Assembly (NCBI RefSeq): GCF_023101085.1
Contig: NZ_CP064703.1
Coordinates: 5,146,001-5,210,000, forward strand
Length of the DNA: 64,000 nt
Reading direction: 5' to 3'
Source of the DNA: Bradyrhizobium sp. 170
GTDB lineage: Bacteria; Pseudomonadota; Alphaproteobacteria; Rhizobiales; Xanthobacteraceae
Under the pieces are notes generated by a model. That model was not told the DNA's origin, ran no database searches, and saw only the letters and a list, made by a program, of their open reading frames with translations. Positions 61,148 through 64,000 of the stretch are shown in pieces. Every line of letters starts with the position of its first letter. The stretch's first letter is position 1. The translations under genes were made by a program, and so were the position numbers.

Positions 61148-62467
61148 TTAGCGATAGATGCGCTTCAACTGCCGTTCCGTCACCGCGATCGTGCCTTTGA
61201 TGTCTTCGCGGCCGGTGCAGTAGTTGGCAAACATATCGACCACCAGGAAGTCGGCGATCACGGTCGCCGCCTTCTCGCCCACCGTGCCGATGCCGGAGGC
61301 GGGAAGCGAGCGCTTGCTGGCCTGGCTGAACACCTGGTTCTTCGGGTCCGCGGTCCAGACCGGCGAGTTGTCATAGGCATTGAGCGTGTGGGTCAGATAA
61401 CCGCGCGACCCGGTCAGCCACTTATCGAAGTTTTCCTTCTCCAGCATGAAGGCGACGAAGGCCTTTGCAGCGTTCGGATATTTGGTGAAATTGAACGCCA
61501 TAATCGGGAAGCAGAGCTGCAGTTCGGTCGGCTTTCCGACCGGACCGATCGGCCACAGCGCATGATAGGTATCCTCGGTGATTTCCTTCTTGGTCGGGTC
61601 GTCCTTGGCGGCGACGTAGATCGAAATGCCGTTGGAGGTGCAATAGAGCTCGCCCGCCAGGAACGCCTTGTTGTTGGAGCCGTCGTTCCATGAAGCGACA
61701 CCGGGAATGAAGGTGTCGGAAAGCGCCTTGCAGTATTCGAGCGCCTTCACGGTTTCCGGCGAGTTGATAATGACCTTGTCGTTCTTGTCGACGGTGTAGG
61801 CGCCGTGCGCCCACAGCATCCAGTGCAGCCATGCATTGGCGTCGCCCGACGCATGCCCGAGCGCGAAGCCGGCTGGCGTGTTGTTCTTCTTGAGGGCCTT
61901 GCACATCTCAAGGAAGCCCGGGAGGTCTTTGGGGAATTCGCTGAAGCCTGCCTTGTCCGTTGCCGACTTGCGGTAGGTCATGTAACCGCCACCCGTCGCG
62001 ACGGGAATGGCGAGCCAGTCGTCGCCCTGCTTGCAGGTCTTTGCGGCAGCGTCGGTCCATCCGCCATACTTCTTGCCGAGATAATCGGCGACGTCGTTCA
62101 TCTTCAGCGCTTTGGTCGGGAACAACTGCGGCGTCGTATGCAGGCCCCAGACTAGATCGAGGCCCGAGCCAGTGTTCGCGGAGACGGAAGCCTTTGGCTG
62201 CACGTCCTCGAAGCCCTCGCTGAATACGTTCATCTCGACGCCGGTCGCCGCCTTGAATGCCGCGACCATCGCATTGAACGCGTCGTCCTCCGACGGCACA
62301 AAGCGCTTCCAGCGCATCACCGTGAGCTTGGCACCCTTCTCCGGCTTCCACGGCGCGGCTTGCGCCCAGGCCTTGGCGAAATCAAGAAGCGCCGGCCCGG
62401 TCAGTGCGCCGGCCGCAGCGAGCGCGGTGCCGCCCTGAAGCAGAGTGCGGCGAGTAAAATCCTGCAT
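61148..62467 (-). CDS. ABC transporter extracellular solute-binding protein (Tat-exported)
   Basis: A 439-residue family 1 sugar-binding protein. The N-terminus has a twin-arginine signal (TRRTLLQGGTALAAAGAL) with cleavage near residue 36 (AWAQA), so it is exported folded to the periplasm. The mature part (KLTVMRWKRFVPSEDDAFNAM onward) is typical of CUT1 binding proteins. GGGAGG precedes the ATG. It supplies substrate to the two permeases encoded next. The sugar or sugar acid cannot be named from sequence alone. Confidence 0.92.
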   Translation of the reverse strand: MQDFTRRTLLQGGTALAAAGALTGPALLDFAKAWAQAAPWKPEKGAKLTVMRWKRFVPSEDDAFNAMVAAFKAATGVEMNVFSEGFEDVQPKASVSANTGSGLDLVWGLHTTPQLFPTKALKMNDVADYLGKKYGGWTDAAAKTCKQGDDWLAIPVATGGGYMTYRKSATDKAGFSEFPKDLPGFLEMCKALKKNNTPAGFALGHASGDANAWLHWMLWAHGAYTVDKNDKVIINSPETVKALEYCKALSDTFIPGVASWNDGSNNKAFLAGELYCTSNGISIYVAAKDDPTKKEITEDTYHALWPIGPVGKPTELQLCFPIMAFNFTKYPNAAKAFVAFMLEKENFDKWLTGSRGYLTHTLNAYDNSPVWTADPKNQVFSQASKRSLPASGIGTVGEKAATVIADFLVVDMFANYCTGREDIKGTIAVTERQLKRIYR

Positions 62468-62507
62468 AGTCCATCCTCCCGTTGATTTATAATTTTGACT
62501 TTATTTT

Positions 62508-63575
62508 TTAGGCGTTCAGTCGTTTCCCGGTCTGCTCGTCGAACAGATGCACGAGCGCCGGGTCTGGCTTCAGCCGGACCTTGTCGCCCGGGTTGAATTG
62601 GTGACGTTCGCGGAATACGGCGACGACCTGCTCGCCGCCGAGCTTGGCGAACACTTGGGTTTCCGAGCCAGTCGGCTCGACCACGACGATCTCGGCTTCG
62701 GCGCCGTCATCGGCGATGGTGAAATGTTCGGGACGGACGCCATAAACTGCGGGCCGCCCTTCCGAATTGGCCGGCGCCGACGCCAGCGGCAGCTTGACGC
62801 CATTCGGTCCCTCAAAGCCCGCGCTGCCGTTCGACTTCACCTGGCCCTTGAGGAAGTTCATCGCCGGCGAGCCGATGAAGCCCGCCACGAACTGGTTGGC
62901 CGGGGTGTCGTAGAGCTCGAGCGGGGTGCCCATCTGCTCGACGACGCCGTCATGCATTACGACGATCTTGTCGGCCATGGTCATGGCTTCGATCTGGTCG
63001 TGGGTGACGTAGACCGTCGTGGTCTTCAGCCGCTGGTGCAGCTCCTTGATTTCGGTGCGCATCGCGACGCGCAGCTTGGCGTCGAGGTTGGACAAGGGTT
63101 CATCGAACAGGAACACCTGCGGATCGCGCACGATGGCGCGGCCCATCGCGACGCGCTGGCGCTGGCCGCCCGACAATTGCCGGGGATAGCGCTCGAGCAG
63201 CGGCGTCAGGGCCAGGATTTCCGCGGCGCGCTTGACGCCGTTCGAGATTTCATCGGCACTCGCGCCGCGCAGCTTGAGCGAGAAGCCCATGTTGTCGGCG
63301 ACGGTCATGTGCGGATAGAGCGCGTAGTTCTGGAACACCATCGCAATGTCGCGCTCTTTCGGCTGGACATTGTTGACGACGCGATCGCCGATCGAAATGG
63401 TTCCCGAGGTGATGTTTTCGAGGCCCGCGAGCATCCGCAACAAGGTCGACTTGCCGCAGCCGGATGGGCCGACCAGCACGACGAACTCGCCATCCTCGAT
63501 CGGAATCGACACGCCGTGCAAAACTTCAAAATTGCCGAACGACTTCCGCACGTCGCGAATCTGTACCGACGACAT
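62508..63575 (-). CDS. Carbohydrate ABC transporter ATP-binding protein, UgpC/MsmX-like
   Basis: A 355-residue ATPase. Walker A is GPSGCGKST (36-44), the signature LSGGQ follows near residue 135, and Walker B is VFLFDEP. The C-terminal 120 residues form the TOBE/OB domain of the CUT1 ATPases (AVYGVRPEHFTIADDG), which can accept regulatory ligands. GGGAGAGAG precedes the chosen ATG. It is the first gene of the minus-strand transporter and catabolic operon. Confidence 0.93.
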   Translation of the reverse strand: MSSVQIRDVRKSFGNFEVLHGVSIPIEDGEFVVLVGPSGCGKSTLLRMLAGLENITSGTISIGDRVVNNVQPKERDIAMVFQNYALYPHMTVADNMGFSLKLRGASADEISNGVKRAAEILALTPLLERYPRQLSGGQRQRVAMGRAIVRDPQVFLFDEPLSNLDAKLRVAMRTEIKELHQRLKTTTVYVTHDQIEAMTMADKIVVMHDGVVEQMGTPLELYDTPANQFVAGFIGSPAMNFLKGQVKSNGSAGFEGPNGVKLPLASAPANSEGRPAVYGVRPEHFTIADDGAEAEIVVVEPTGSETQVFAKLGGEQVVAVFRERHQFNPGDKVRLKPDPALVHLFDEQTGKRLNA

Positions 63576-63700
63576 CGAACTCTCTCCCCTCATTTTCTGT
63601 TTTGTGGCGCGCCACGGGTGGGCGGCGGCGCTCTGCTGTCTTTTTCGACTTTAATGCCGGAAGCCGAATTCAACCGTCATCATCATCCGCAGTTTGGCGG

Positions 63701-63730
63701 TTTTTAGCAATCCGATGGTAGCGCTGTCAA
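63701..63730 (-). promoter_or_regulatory. Candidate promoter of the ABC transporter operon
   Basis: On the minus strand a perfect TTGACA is followed after 18 bases by TAAAAA (4 of 6 to the -10 consensus), placing the start of transcription about 120 bases before the ATPase gene. Confidence 0.5.
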
Positions 63731-63737
63731 TAATTGT

Positions 63738-63749
63738 TCAAACGTCTAA
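63738..63749. promoter_or_regulatory. Possible LacI-type operator
   Basis: The imperfect dyad tcaaacgtctaa is centred on CG like many LacI-family sites and pairs at 4 of 6 positions. It lies between the divergent LacI gene and the transporter promoter. The match is weak. Confidence 0.2.
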
Positions 63750-63771
63750 TCTGTTGTGATATGAGCGCAAG

Positions 63772-64000
63772 ATGGGACGAAAACAGACAAAGTCTGGCAA
63801 AATCCGCCTCACCGAGGTCGCCAAGCTCGCTGGCGTCAGCCCAATCACGGCATCGCGTTTTTTCAGGAACCCCGAAGCGCTGTCGTTGAGCAAGCGGGAA
63901 CGCGTCGATAGCGCCGTGAAGGAACTGGGTTATGTACCCAATCTCGCGGCGCGCGCGTTGGCCTCGCACCGTACCGAAGTCATCGGCGTCGTGATCCCTT
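63772..64000 (+). CDS. LacI-family transcription regulator, N-terminal part
   Basis: Cut by the window end after 76 codons. The visible part is the LacI DNA-binding head: RLTEVAKLAGVSPITASRFF (helix-turn-helix) and LGYVPNLAARALASHRT with the hinge helix that fits the minor groove, then VIGVVIP, the start of the ligand domain. It is divergent from the sugar ABC/DenD/KDG operon and is probably its regulator, responding to a sugar-derived ligand. An ATG at 63761 is in another frame. Confidence 0.88.
   Translation, partial: MGRKQTKSGKIRLTEVAKLAGVSPITASRFFRNPEALSLSKRERVDSAVKELGYVPNLAARALASHRTEVIGVVIP

Overview
The window looks like a chromosomal segment of a Bradyrhizobium-type alphaproteobacterium (Bradyrhizobium, Rhodopseudomonas or a close relative). 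It is GC-rich and densely coded, and carries phasins, many acyl-CoA catabolic genes, TAXI-TRAP and ABC transporters, and several families of short palindromic repeats (gtagggtgggcaaag type, WVERSETHH type and others) known from these genomes. I see no rRNA, tRNA, CRISPR array, transposase or prophage gene. The species assignment is inference.

Layout. 1-5.7 kb: tail of a dienelactone-hydrolase-family gene, a metallophosphoesterase, a small secreted protein, a CurA-like oxidoreductase, a hypothetical gene and guaB. 5.5-12.3 kb: a Pmp3-type membrane peptide, a DHA2 exporter, two phasins flanking a Crp/Fnr regulator and rlmE, then Ppx/GppA. 12.4-22.5 kb: an orphan molybdopterin dehydrogenase subunit, rhodanese, AraC regulator, MaoC-like protein, YaiI/YqxD, an ABC-F ATPase, a D-threonine-aldolase-like PLP enzyme and a BaiN-like flavoprotein. 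22.5-31.6 kb: a valine/isobutyrate catabolic operon on the minus strand (mmsA, acyl-CoA dehydrogenase, 3-hydroxyisobutyryl-CoA hydrolase, mmsB, acyl-CoA synthetase, MaoC, SDR) divergent from a LysR gene.

31.7-35.7 kb: a TetR gene and a thioesterase, divergent from a crotonase, an FAD monooxygenase and DUF2783. A palindrome sits in the shared control region. 36-45.6 kb: an MFS carrier; a carboxyltransferase and IclR gene divergent from a lone biotin carrier protein; then a TAXI-TRAP transporter followed by a glutaminase fused to STAS and cyclic-nucleotide domains. Similar palindromes lie upstream of iclR/biotin carrier and upstream of the TRAP operon, suggesting one IclR regulon.

45.7-56.4 kb: tex, an Hsp70-like gene, a carboxymuconolactone-decarboxylase-family gene, then a minus-strand acyl-CoA degradation group. 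It includes a DUF35 protein paired with a thiolase-fold protein that lacks the catalytic cysteines and resembles Ltp2-type aldolases, plus an acyl-CoA dehydrogenase, a class III CoA-transferase and a canonical thiolase. 56.4-64 kb: a sugar or sugar-acid ABC transporter with a DenD-like dehydrogenase, KDG kinase and KDPG aldolase, all on the minus strand and divergent from a LacI regulator cut by the window end.

The overall theme is uptake and CoA-dependent breakdown of organic acids, amino acids and sugar acids, with carbon storage proteins. Palindromic repeats fill many gaps between operons. Where two copies can be compared, the stem arms differ by compensating changes, so the hairpin itself appears to be under selection.
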